Made by a program: the position numbers and the translations under genes. The notes beneath the pieces were generated by a model. The model ran no database searches. It saw nothing but the letters and a program-made list of their open reading frames with translations, and was not told the origin of the DNA. Positions 15,863-23,917 of a DNA stretch of 64,000 nucleotides are shown piece after piece. Source of the stretch: Bacillota bacterium (GTDB lineage Bacteria; Bacillota; Sulfobacillia; JACIYH01); assembly GCA_030019365.1 (NCBI GenBank), contig JASEFA010000005.1:1-64000 (forward strand), written 5' to 3'. Position 1 is the first letter of the stretch; each line of letters begins with the position of its first letter.

Positions 15863-16894
15863 GTGAGCGTCGGTAGGTTCGTCGTCCGCAGGTTGGCCCT
15901 TTCTCTCCTCGTCCTGGCGGGGCTTTCCGTCCTGATTTTCCTGATAGCCCGGGTGGTGCCGGGGGATCCGGCCAGGCTGGCTCTGGGACCCCGGGCGCCG
16001 GAGTGGGCGGTGGACAACCTCCGCAAAGAGATGAACCTGGACAAGCCCCTGGAGGTCCAGTACTACCTGTGGATCAAGGGGCTTTTCCGGGGGGACCTGG
16101 GCAAATCGCTGCTCACCCGGCGGCCGGTGCTGGACGATATCAAGGAGTTCCTCCCGGCCACCTGCGAAATCGTGCTGCTTTCCGCGCTGGTCATGGCGCT
16201 GGGGGGGATCACCCTGGGATTGCTGTCGGCGAGCTACCCCAACTCCTGGTTCGACAATGTCACCCGGGTGGTGGCCTACCTGGGGATCGTAACTCCCTCC
16301 TTCGTGTGGGCGGTGGTTTTCGTGCTGATCTTCGGCTACCTCTGGCCCATCCTGCCCGCCATCGGCCGACTGGAAATGGGCGTCGAGGCTCCTCCCGTCC
16401 TCACGGGGTTTCTGCTCCTGGACAGCCTCATCTTCGGCAAATACGAGGCGTTTTGGGACGCCCTGCGGCACCTCATACTGCCGAGCGTGGCCCTGGCTCT
16501 GGGCGGCATGGCCCAGGCTGCTCGCATCACCCGTTCCAGCTTGATGGAGAACATGAGTAAGGATTATGCTCTGGCCCAGGTGGCGTACGGTATTCCCTGG
16601 CGGGTGATCCTGCTCAAGTACCTGCTCAAGCCCTCCCTGATACCTACCGTTTCCATTATGGCCCTGGACATTGCCGCTCTCTTTGCCAACGCCTTCCTGG
16701 TGGAGCTGGTCTTCAACTACCCTGGGATCTCCGGCTACGGCATCAGGGCCATGCTGAACAAGGACATCAATGCCATCACCGGAGTGATCATGATCCTGGG
16801 GGTCATATTTACGGGAATCAACATCATCGTGGATCTGATAGTCGCTTACCTCGACCCGCGGGTGCGGCTGCTGGGAGGGAACCAGCGTGCATAA
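15863..16894 (+). CDS. DppB-like permease (module 1)
   Basis: 343 residues with about six membrane helices. N-terminal RRLALSLLVLAGLSVLIFLIA and GDPARLALGPRAP are typical of the DppB/OppB half of the channel. The cytoplasmic loop that docks the ATPase is near 225-245 (ALAQVAYGIPWRVILLKYLL). GTG at 15863 follows GGGGGAGGTTGGACC. Its end overlaps the next permease by 8 nt. It carries an extended periplasmic loop (about 165-185) compared with modules 2 to 4. Confidence 0.88.
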   Translation: MSVGRFVVRRLALSLLVLAGLSVLIFLIARVVPGDPARLALGPRAPEWAVDNLRKEMNLDKPLEVQYYLWIKGLFRGDLGKSLLTRRPVLDDIKEFLPATCEIVLLSALVMALGGITLGLLSASYPNSWFDNVTRVVAYLGIVTPSFVWAVVFVLIFGYLWPILPAIGRLEMGVEAPPVLTGFLLLDSLIFGKYEAFWDALRHLILPSVALALGGMAQAARITRSSLMENMSKDYALAQVAYGIPWRVILLKYLLKPSLIPTVSIMALDIAALFANAFLVELVFNYPGISGYGIRAMLNKDINAITGVIMILGVIFTGINIIVDLIVAYLDPRVRLLGGNQRA

Positions 16895-17756
16895 GACACA
16901 GGGCTGGGGAGAAAGAGTGGGACGGGCGTGGTACAGGTTTTCCCGCAACCGGCTCTCGGTGGTGGGGCTGGCGGTGGTGCTGTTGGTCGTGTTCCTGGCG
17001 CTGCTGGCGCCCGTTGTCGCCCCTTACCCGCAACACGCGGGGGCCTTCGTGGATTACGGTAACGCCAACCTGCCCCCGTCGGTGGCCCACTGGTTCGGTA
17101 CCGATGTCTTCGGCCGCGATATCCTGAGCCGGGTCCTGTTCGCCTTTCGCGGGGCGCTCATCATGGCCGTGGGGGTGCTGGTGGCGGTGGTTCCCCTGGG
17201 GACTTTTCTGGGTCTGGTGGCGGGCTACTACAAGGGGACCTGGCTGGACACCTTCATCATGAGGGTAACCGATGTTTTCCTGGCCCTGCCCGCCCTCATC
17301 CTGGCCCTGGCCATCTGCGCCGTCCTGAGGCCCACCCTTTTCAATTCCATGATGGCGGTGTCCGTGTCCTGGTGGCCCTGGTACACGCGCCTGGTGTACG
17401 GCATGACCTCTTCCGTTCGCAACGAGTTTTACGTGCAGGCGGCTGAGGTGACGGGAGCAAGCAAAGGCCATATCCTTTTCCGGGAGATACTCCCCAACTG
17501 CCTGGCTCCCATCTTCACGAAAATGGCCCTGGACGTGGGCTGGGTGATCCTGGTCGGGGCAGGTCTCAGCTTCGTGGGCCTGGGAGAGCAGCCACCCACG
17601 CCGGCGCTGGGGACCATGGTATCCGACGGCGCCAAATACCTTCCCCACCTCTGGTGGAACTCGGTCTTCCCCGCCATTGCCATCATGGTGATGGTACTGG
17701 GTTTCAACCTCCTGGGGGACGGCGTGCGGGACATGCTCGCCAGGGAGGAGGGATAA
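16887..17756 (+). CDS. DppC-like permease (module 1)
   Basis: 289 residues. Features of the DppC half of the channel: SVVGLAVVLLVVFLALLAP, then HWFGTDVFGRDILSRVLF, and the EAA coupling loop QAAEVTGASKGHILFREILP. Ends LGFNLLGDGVRDMLAREEG, the usual C-terminus. GTG at 16887 overlaps the upstream gene; the ATPase gene starts 2 nt after its stop. It forms a heterodimer with the 15863 product in the cytoplasmic membrane. Confidence 0.88.
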   Translation: MHKTQGWGERVGRAWYRFSRNRLSVVGLAVVLLVVFLALLAPVVAPYPQHAGAFVDYGNANLPPSVAHWFGTDVFGRDILSRVLFAFRGALIMAVGVLVAVVPLGTFLGLVAGYYKGTWLDTFIMRVTDVFLALPALILALAICAVLRPTLFNSMMAVSVSWWPWYTRLVYGMTSSVRNEFYVQAAEVTGASKGHILFREILPNCLAPIFTKMALDVGWVILVGAGLSFVGLGEQPPTPALGTMVSDGAKYLPHLWWNSVFPAIAIMVMVLGFNLLGDGVRDMLAREEG

Positions 17757-17758
17757 CG

Positions 17759-18748
17759 ATGCGGGCTGACGCTCTGGTGGAGATCAGAGACCTCGCCGTC
17801 TGGTACCGGGTGTACGGTGGGGTGCTCAAAGTGCTGGACGGCGTGAGCCTGGCGGTACGCCCGGGCGAGAAGGTGGGCATAGTGGGCGAGACGGGGTGCG
17901 GCAAGACCACCACCATGAAGGCGATACTCAGGATACTACCCGGCAACGCCCTCATCCCGCGCGGCCGCATACTGTTCAACGGTACCGATGTCCTCAAGAT
18001 GCGGGGCCGCGAGCTTCAGGAGCTGCGCGGACAGGGCATCGCCATGATATTCCAGGATCCCACCGCGGCGCAGAACCCGGTATTCACCGTCGGCCAGCAG
18101 ATAATGGAGGTCATCAAGTACGCCCGCGCCGGGGGCGGTGCCCGGGAGAGGAGGGACCTCGCCATCGCCGCACTCAAGGAGGCGGCTCTTCCCGACCCGG
18201 AGCGGATCATGCAAAACCACCCCTTCCAGCTCTCCGGGGGGATGCGGCAGCGGGTGTGCATCGCCATGGCCCTGGCCACGGCCCGCACCCTGCTCATCGC
18301 CGACGAGCCCACCACCAACCTGGATGTGACCATCCAGGACCAGGTCCTGCGCCTCATGAAGAGGCTGGTCGAGGAAAAGGGGACGTCTCTCATCCTGATA
18401 ACGCACTCGCTGGGAGTGGCACGGGAGATGACCGATGTTGTCAACGTGATGTACGCAGGCAGTATGGTCGAGGTGGCTCCCACGGAGGATTTGTTTGAGA
18501 ATCCCCTCCACCCATACACCCTGGGCCTGCTGCGTTCCATCCCCAAGCTGACCGGGGGTGGCATGGCCGAAGGCATTCCCGGTCGTATCCCCAACTACGC
18601 CGACCCACCCCGCGGCTGTCGCTTCGCCCCTCGTTGCGAGCGGGCGAACGCCGTCTGCTCGGAACGGAAGCCCGATTTCTTCCCGGCCGGACCGGGCCAC
18701 CAGGTGGCGTGCTGGCTGTACGGGGGCGGGGGTGAAAGCGTTGCCTGA
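17759..18748 (+). CDS. DppD-like importer ATPase
   Basis: 329 residues from the ATG at 17759 (GGGAGGAGGG upstream). Walker A GETGCGKTT near 45, signature LSGGMRQR, Walker B LLIADEPTTNLD, and ITHS as switch. The C-terminal oligopeptide-transporter extension has the Cys pattern CRFAPRCERANAVC and a later Cys in HQVACWLYG, a cluster-binding motif known in Dpp ATPases. Together with the next gene it makes the only Dpp ATPase pair in the window, although four binding-protein/permease sets are present. Confidence 0.9.
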   Translation: MRADALVEIRDLAVWYRVYGGVLKVLDGVSLAVRPGEKVGIVGETGCGKTTTMKAILRILPGNALIPRGRILFNGTDVLKMRGRELQELRGQGIAMIFQDPTAAQNPVFTVGQQIMEVIKYARAGGGARERRDLAIAALKEAALPDPERIMQNHPFQLSGGMRQRVCIAMALATARTLLIADEPTTNLDVTIQDQVLRLMKRLVEEKGTSLILITHSLGVAREMTDVVNVMYAGSMVEVAPTEDLFENPLHPYTLGLLRSIPKLTGGGMAEGIPGRIPNYADPPRGCRFAPRCERANAVCSERKPDFFPAGPGHQVACWLYGGGGESVA

Positions 18749-19784
18749 GGAACTCCTGCTGGAAGTACACAACCTCAAGAAGTACTTTCCTACCGGGCAA
18801 AAGGGAGTGTACGTGAGGGCGGTGGACGGGGTCAACTTCGAGTTGAGGCGAGGTGAGGTGCTGGCGCTGGTGGGCGAGTCCGGGTCCGGCAAGAGCACCA
18901 CAGCTTACACCGTTCTGGGGATATACCAGCCCACCGCCGGCCAGGTACTGTTCAAGGGCCGCGACATTTCCGCGGGACTGTGGCGACGCCCCCTGGCGGT
19001 GAAGAAGGACATCCAGATAGTGTTCCAGGACCCGGGCACGTCCCTCAACCCCAGCCGCACCATCGCCCAGATACTGGGCCTGCCCCTGGCGGTGCACGGT
19101 ATCGGTAGCAAGGCAGATCGACAGCAGAAGATCATCGACCTGCTGCGCCTGGTGGAACTGCCGCCCGACTTCATGTATAAGTATCCCGGGGCCGTCGGGG
19201 GCGGGGAAAGGCAGATGGTGGCCATTGCGCGTGCGCTGGCGACCAACCCCAGCCTGTTGGTGCTGGATGAGCCCACTTCTGCCCTGGACGTTTCCGTCCA
19301 GGCGAAAATCGTCAACATGCTGATCAGGCTGCAACAGGACCTTCACCTGGCGTACCTCTTCATCACCCACGACCTCAGCGTGATGAGGAACGTGGCCACC
19401 CGGGTGGCCATCATGTACCTGGGCAAGATCTGCGAGACGGCTCCGGTTCTGGAGCTGTTCTCTAACCCGGTGCATCCGTATACTCAGATGTTGCTCTCCT
19501 CTATACCCGTGGTTTCCAAGGCGGAGGAAGCGGTGAAGACGAAGAAAATCCAGTCCACCGGTGAAATCCCCAGCCCCGTGCGCGTGCCCCCCGGGTGCGG
19601 GTTCCACCCCCGCTGCCCGCTCCGGGTTGATCTCTGCGTGCGGGAGGATCCCCAGATGCACGAGGTCAGGCCGGGGCATTTCGCCCGATGCCACCTCCTG
19701 GCGGGGGAGGCGATGGAGGGTGGTAACGGCAGGAAGGGGGGCGGAGGCGATGGAAGTTCGCGAAGCCATCAGACAACGGCGTAG
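18732..19784 (+). CDS. DppF-like importer ATPase with altered signature motif
   Basis: 350 residues from the GTG at 18732, overlapping the DppD gene by 17 nt. Walker A GESGSGKST, Walker B LLVLDEPTSALDVSVQ and ITHDLSVMRNVA are normal. The ABC signature reads AVGGGERQM where LSGGQRQR or FSGGQRQR is expected, so the serine of the motif is a glycine. The C-terminal extension has CGFHPRCPLRVDLC and a Cys in FARCHLL. The altered motif may weaken one of the two ATP sites; asymmetric sites are common in ABC importers. The 3' end overlaps the nitroreductase gene by 35 nt. Confidence 0.88.
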   Translation: MKALPEELLLEVHNLKKYFPTGQKGVYVRAVDGVNFELRRGEVLALVGESGSGKSTTAYTVLGIYQPTAGQVLFKGRDISAGLWRRPLAVKKDIQIVFQDPGTSLNPSRTIAQILGLPLAVHGIGSKADRQQKIIDLLRLVELPPDFMYKYPGAVGGGERQMVAIARALATNPSLLVLDEPTSALDVSVQAKIVNMLIRLQQDLHLAYLFITHDLSVMRNVATRVAIMYLGKICETAPVLELFSNPVHPYTQMLLSSIPVVSKAEEAVKTKKIQSTGEIPSPVRVPPGCGFHPRCPLRVDLCVREDPQMHEVRPGHFARCHLLAGEAMEGGNGRKGGGGDGSSRSHQTTA

Positions 19785-20301
19785 CGTGCGCAGCTACAGG
19801 GCGGACCCGGTTACCCGCGAGCAGCTTTGCTCCATCCTGGAGGCGGCGGTATGGGCCCCCAGCGGAGGGAACACCCAGGCTTGGGTGTTCGTGGTGGTGA
19901 CCGAGGAGCGCGTGATCCGCGACATCAAGGCTTTTTCGCCCGGCATGTTCGCGCCTCCCCCCGCCCTGGTGGTCGCGTGCAGCGATCTGGACCGGGCCGG
20001 CAGGCGCGGGGGGCGGCTGGGAGCAGAAGTGCTCAGCCTGTGCGACCTGTCCATGGCCTGCCAGAACATGATGCTGGCCGCCGTGGGGATGGGTCTGGGT
20101 TCCTGTGTGGTGAGATCTTTCAACCAGACTGCCGTGGCCCGACTGCTGGGATTGCCCCCACACGTGAGGCCGGAACTGCTGGTGACGTTGGGGTATCCCG
20201 CCCGTGTCCCTCCGGCACCCCGGCGCCGACCGCCCGATGAGGTGGTCCACTGGGAGAGGTTCGGAGGAACGGCCCAGGTCGCCCCGGCAAGCAGGGGGTG
20301 A
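19750..20301 (+). CDS. Nitroreductase family flavoprotein
   Basis: 183 residues from the ATG at 19750 (GGGGCGGAGG upstream). RQRRSVRSYRADPVTREQL at the N-terminus is the FMN-binding start of the family, followed by AAVWAPSGGNTQAW and a GMGLGSCVV helix. These are dimeric FMN enzymes using NAD(P)H to reduce nitro groups, quinones, enones or imines, and some dehalogenate. Location inside the hydantoinase/NicX-like operon suggests reduction of a C=C or C=N bond in the imported compound (inference). It is shorter than classical NfsB-type enzymes (about 217) but within range for the family. Confidence 0.85.
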   Translation: MEVREAIRQRRSVRSYRADPVTREQLCSILEAAVWAPSGGNTQAWVFVVVTEERVIRDIKAFSPGMFAPPPALVVACSDLDRAGRRGGRLGAEVLSLCDLSMACQNMMLAAVGMGLGSCVVRSFNQTAVARLLGLPPHVRPELLVTLGYPARVPPAPRRRPPDEVVHWERFGGTAQVAPASRG

Positions 20302-20305
20302 ACGT

Positions 20306-20614
20306 ATGGGGTTGGCCGGCAACGAGGAGAAAGCCCGGGGGCTGCTCTTCCGGTACCTGTGCTACCTGGCCTCCAGCGCCGCAGGCCTGGTGGATGAGCC
20401 CCGGCTGTACGGGCCCTTTCGCCTGGTGGACGCCGCCGAAAGGCTGATCGACATCATGAGCGAGCTGGGCTGGAGCGATCCTTTCCTGAACGAACTGCAC
20501 GACTTCATCGCCCGCGAAAAGGACGGGGTGATGACCGATGAGGAGGGGTTCGTGGCCTTCCTCAATCAGGTGGTGGACAGGCTGGCGACGGAGTTGCCAG
20601 CGCGCTCTGGATGA
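20306..20614 (+). CDS. Small DUF6092-like protein
   Basis: 102 residues, acidic and helical, starting 4 nt after the nitroreductase stop. The core LASSAAGLVDEPRLYGPFR followed by LVDAAERLIDIMSELG resembles what I remember of DUF6092, a family of about 100-residue proteins of unknown function; that match is from memory. There is no membrane segment, metal motif or signal. Codon use and tight spacing support it as real. Position between nitroreductase and DUF917 suggests an accessory or regulatory subunit of that enzyme set. Confidence 0.7.
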   Translation: MGLAGNEEKARGLLFRYLCYLASSAAGLVDEPRLYGPFRLVDAAERLIDIMSELGWSDPFLNELHDFIAREKDGVMTDEEGFVAFLNQVVDRLATELPARSG

Positions 20615-20696
20615 AGGTGCCCTCCAGGGCGAGGCGGCCGGGCCACACCGTATGCGGGCGGGCGAACCCCGTTGCGGATAATGAGGGGGCTGGGGC

Positions 20697-21929
20697 ATGC
20701 GGAAGCTGGGAGTGCAGGAAATCGAAGATATAGCCCTCGGGGCCGCCGTCCTGGGGACGGGCGGCGGAGGTGACCCCCACATCGGCAAGCTCATGGCCAT
20801 CCAGGCCGTGCGGGAATACGGCCCCGTGGAGTTGATCGACCTCGAGCAGGTACCGGATGATGCCATCATCATGCCCCTGGCCATGATGGGCGCACCCACG
20901 GTCATCGTGGAGAAAATCCCAAACGGCGACGAGTTTCCCCGTGTCTACCACGCCCTGAAGCAGTATCTGGGCAGGGAAGTGTACGCCACCATGCCCATCG
21001 AGGCAGGCGGGGTCAACTCCATGATTCCGGTGGCCTCTGCCGCCCGCCTGGGTATCCCCCTGGTGGACGCCGATGGCATGGGGCGGGCGTTTCCCGAACT
21101 GCAGATGGTAACCTTTCATCTGGGCGGGATCACCGCCACCCCCATGGCCATGACCGACGAGAAGGGCAACCTGATCATCCTGTCCACGGTGACCAACCTG
21201 TGGACGGAGCACCTGGCCCGCAGTGCCACCGTGGTCATGGGCGGCTCTGCCATGATCGCCATCTACCCGCTGACCGGTGCCCAGGCCAGGGAATGGGCGA
21301 TCCGGGGCATCGTCACCCGGACGGAGGAAATCGGCAAGACGCTGCGGCTGTGGGGCAGGCGCCCCGGGTCGGTGCGGTCGCAGGCGGCCGCGCTCCGGCG
21401 CGACCTCCCCCCGGTCGTCGCGACCATGCCAGGTGGAGTGGCCGGGGAGGAATGCGCAGGTGGGGCGAGCACCGGGCGGCGGGCGGGCCCGGGCGAGGTG
21501 CCGGAAGGCGATGTGGTGCAGGCTGTGCTGGCGCTGACCGCAGGATACCTCCTCTTCCGGGGCAAGGTGGTGGATGTCGCCCGGCGCACGGTGGGTGGTT
21601 TTGCCCGGGGTGAGGCGGTGCTGGAAGGCCTGGACGAGTTCAGGGGCCAGAGCATGCGCATCCACTTCCAGAACGAGAACCTGATCGCCCTCCGTGACGG
21701 TGAGGTGCGGGCCACCGTCCCCGACCTGATCACTGTGCTGGATGCCGAGACGGCCCGGCCGATCACGACGGAGGGGTTGCGCTATGGGTATCGGGCCGTG
21801 GTGGTGGGGATGCCGTGCGATTCCAGGTGGCGCACTCCCCGGGGCCTGGAGACGGTGGGGCCCAGGTACTTCGGTTACGACGTGGACTACATCCCCATCG
21901 AACAGAGGATGGCCGGGCAGAGGGGGTAG
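20697..21929 (+). CDS. DUF917 family protein (S-methyl-thiohydantoin desulfurase-like)
   Basis: 410 residues. Starts with EDIALGAAVLGTGGGGDPHIG, the strongly conserved N-terminus of DUF917 proteins, followed by MPIEAGGVNSMIPVASAARL and GIPLVDADGMGRAFPELQM. As I recall, the family has been renamed after an enzyme acting on a methylthio-hydantoin in ergothioneine breakdown; members are usually encoded next to a HyuA-type gene, as here. A hydantoin-like or other cyclic substrate is therefore plausible, but the reaction is unproven. A low-complexity Arg/Gly/Ala stretch lies at about 220-265. ATG at 20697; the HyuA-like gene begins 5 nt after its stop. Confidence 0.82.
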   Translation: MRKLGVQEIEDIALGAAVLGTGGGGDPHIGKLMAIQAVREYGPVELIDLEQVPDDAIIMPLAMMGAPTVIVEKIPNGDEFPRVYHALKQYLGREVYATMPIEAGGVNSMIPVASAARLGIPLVDADGMGRAFPELQMVTFHLGGITATPMAMTDEKGNLIILSTVTNLWTEHLARSATVVMGGSAMIAIYPLTGAQAREWAIRGIVTRTEEIGKTLRLWGRRPGSVRSQAAALRRDLPPVVATMPGGVAGEECAGGASTGRRAGPGEVPEGDVVQAVLALTAGYLLFRGKVVDVARRTVGGFARGEAVLEGLDEFRGQSMRIHFQNENLIALRDGEVRATVPDLITVLDAETARPITTEGLRYGYRAVVVGMPCDSRWRTPRGLETVGPRYFGYDVDYIPIEQRMAGQRG

Positions 21930-21934
21930 TGGGG

Positions 21935-23518
21935 GTGACTTACCGACTGGGCATCGACGTGGGGGGCACCAACACCGACGCCGTGGTGCTGGACGAAGTC
22001 GACCGGCCGGTGGCGAAGGCCAAGAGCCCCACGACCCCTGACGTAACCTCGGGCATCGTGCGGGTTCTGGGAAAGGTGCTGGGCCAGGGGCTGGTTGACC
22101 CCCGCCAGGTCGCGTACGCCATGCTGGGGACCACCCACTGCACCAACGCGATAGTGGAGCGCAGGCGCCTCACGCCGGTTGCCATCGTGCGCATCGGCCG
22201 GCCGGCGACGGCGGCGGTGCAACCGCTTACCGGGTGGCCGGAGGACCTGGCATCTGTGTGTGGCCGGTACGTCTACCTGGTGCGCGGAGGCCACGAGTAC
22301 GACGGGCGCGAAATCGCCCCGCTGGACGAGAAAGAGGTAGCCCGTGCCTGCCGGGAAGTGAGGGGCAAGGTGGGATCACTGGCCATCTGCTCGGTGTTCT
22401 CACCGGTGAGTTCCGCCCACGAGCTGCGGGCGGCTGAGATAGCCCGCGAGGAATTGGGCGGGGTGCATATCTCACTATCCCATGAGATAGGCAGCATCGG
22501 CCTGCTCGAGCGGGAAAACGCCACCGTGCTCAACAGCGCCGTGTCCGGGGTGGCCGGCCAGGTGGCAGCCGCGTTCGAGCAAGCCCTGAGGGAAAGGGGC
22601 ATTGAAGCCCGTACCTACTTCGGGCAGAACGACGGCACCCTGATGGCGGTGGATTATGCTGTGCGGTATCCGATCTTCACCGTGGCCTGCGGGCCCACCA
22701 ACAGCATCCGGGGGGCAGCGTTCCTGTCCGGGCTGCGGGACGCAGTCGTGCTGGACGTGGGAGGGACCACCACCGACGTGGGAGTGCTGGCCAACCGCTT
22801 CCCGCGGGAGTCGTCGGTGGCAGTCGAGATCGGCGGGGTGCGCACCAACTTCCGTATGCCCGACCTTATCTCCATAGGCCTGGGCGGAGGGAGCATCGTG
22901 CGTCTCGGGGCCGGGACAGGAGCCGGGCCGGGGGGCCGGTCGGGGGGCGGGCTTACGGTGGGACCGGACAGCGTGGGTTACCTGCTGGAGGAGAAGGCGG
23001 TGGTTTTCGGGGGCGACGTCCTCACCGCCACCGACGTGGCGGTGAAGCTGGGGCTGATTGACCTGGGTGACCCGTCCCGGTTGAGCGTGCTCGACCGGAC
23101 GACCGCGCAGGGGGCCCACGCCCGCATGGTGAGCATGATGGAGGACGCCCTGGATCGCGTGAAGACAAGCCCCCAGACCGTGCCGGTCGTCGCCGTGGGG
23201 GGAGGCAGTATCCTCATCCCGGATCGCCTGGCGGGGGCGTCGGAGGTGGTGCGTCCCCAGCACTTCGAGGTGGCCAATGCCATCGGGGCTGCCATTGCCC
23301 AGGTGAGCGGACAGGTCGAGCGCATTTTCTCGCTGGCCGGGATGGGACGGGAAGAGGCTCTGGAAGAGGCCAGGCGGATGGCCAGGGATGAAGCGGTGAG
23401 GGCGGGAGCCGATCCCGCCACCGTAGAAATCGTGGAAGTGGACGACGTCCCGCTCGCCTACCTGCCAGGGAACGCGACCCGCATCCGGGTGAAGGCAGCT
23501 GGCAGCCTGGCCGGATAA
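21935..23518 (+). CDS. HyuA-type hydantoinase/oxoprolinase family protein
   Basis: 527 residues from the GTG at 21935. An ASKHA-type ATP-binding fold: GIDVGGTNTDAVVLDEVD at the start and DAVVLDVGGTTTDVGVLANR near 275, with VACGPTNSIRGAAFLSGL between. In ATP-dependent hydantoinases and 5-oxoprolinase this subunit phosphorylates the ring carbonyl and a HyuB subunit completes hydrolysis. No hyuB gene is present, and the protein lacks the C-terminal domain of longer HyuA proteins. This short type is the usual DUF917 partner. It may drive ATP-dependent opening of a cyclic amide in concert with the 20697 product. Confidence 0.87.
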   Translation: MTYRLGIDVGGTNTDAVVLDEVDRPVAKAKSPTTPDVTSGIVRVLGKVLGQGLVDPRQVAYAMLGTTHCTNAIVERRRLTPVAIVRIGRPATAAVQPLTGWPEDLASVCGRYVYLVRGGHEYDGREIAPLDEKEVARACREVRGKVGSLAICSVFSPVSSAHELRAAEIAREELGGVHISLSHEIGSIGLLERENATVLNSAVSGVAGQVAAAFEQALRERGIEARTYFGQNDGTLMAVDYAVRYPIFTVACGPTNSIRGAAFLSGLRDAVVLDVGGTTTDVGVLANRFPRESSVAVEIGGVRTNFRMPDLISIGLGGGSIVRLGAGTGAGPGGRSGGGLTVGPDSVGYLLEEKAVVFGGDVLTATDVAVKLGLIDLGDPSRLSVLDRTTAQGAHARMVSMMEDALDRVKTSPQTVPVVAVGGGSILIPDRLAGASEVVRPQHFEVANAIGAAIAQVSGQVERIFSLAGMGREEALEEARRMARDEAVRAGADPATVEIVEVDDVPLAYLPGNATRIRVKAAGSLAG

Positions 23519-23592
23519 CCGCCCATGCACCTGCGCGTGAGGCCCTGCGCGGAGCGGGCAAGTTCGTGCTGGCGGTGAACAGGCTGGTTAGG

Positions 23593-23820
23593 TTAGAGTA
23601 CCTGGCTTCTTACCTCCTCCGCAGGGGTTTGGGGCGCGGGCGGCACCCCCTTGTCGGGCACCACCCCCTTGTCGGGCACCACCTCGCGAGCGCCCTCCCG
23701 GCTGTCCCGGTAGCGGGCCGACAGTCCCAGCCGGCCCGCCACCACCTCTACCGGCTCGTCCACTGCCTCTGCGACGGCCAACGCCATGGCCCGCCTGTTC
23801 CGATTGGCGGCTATCAGTCT
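23593..23820 (-). pseudogene. Possible truncated coding remnant, function unknown
   Basis: The 399-bp gap 23519-23917 has no clear intact gene. On the minus strand one frame reads a natural-looking peptide, including NRNRRAMALAVAEAVDEPVE and GLSARYRDSREGA, then VVPDKGVVPDKGV, ending at a stop at 23593. Its upstream end fades into the control region of the next operon, so if real it is a 3' remnant without a start. I do not recognise the family. The rest of the gap shows nothing beyond the tandem repeat and the ribosome site of the next gene. Confidence 0.25.
23644..23679. repeat. Tandem 18-bp duplication
   Basis: CACCCCCTTGTCGGGCAC occurs twice head to tail (23644-23661 and 23662-23679). Because 18 is a multiple of three, it keeps the minus-strand reading frame open (VVPDKG repeated). 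Only two copies, so it is not a CRISPR or a variable-number array. Confidence 0.8.
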
Positions 23821-23917
23821 GGTCGTTGTTCCTGGGTGGCAGAGGGCGCGTGAAGCAGGATTACCGGTTTGGGCGTCGAATCTTCGCTGTAATTGTTGGG
23901 GGGGGGAGGTTTTTTCA

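Noticed and set aside
23644-23679. Possible CRISPR or variable repeat array
   Set aside because: Only two direct copies with no spacer and no cas genes.
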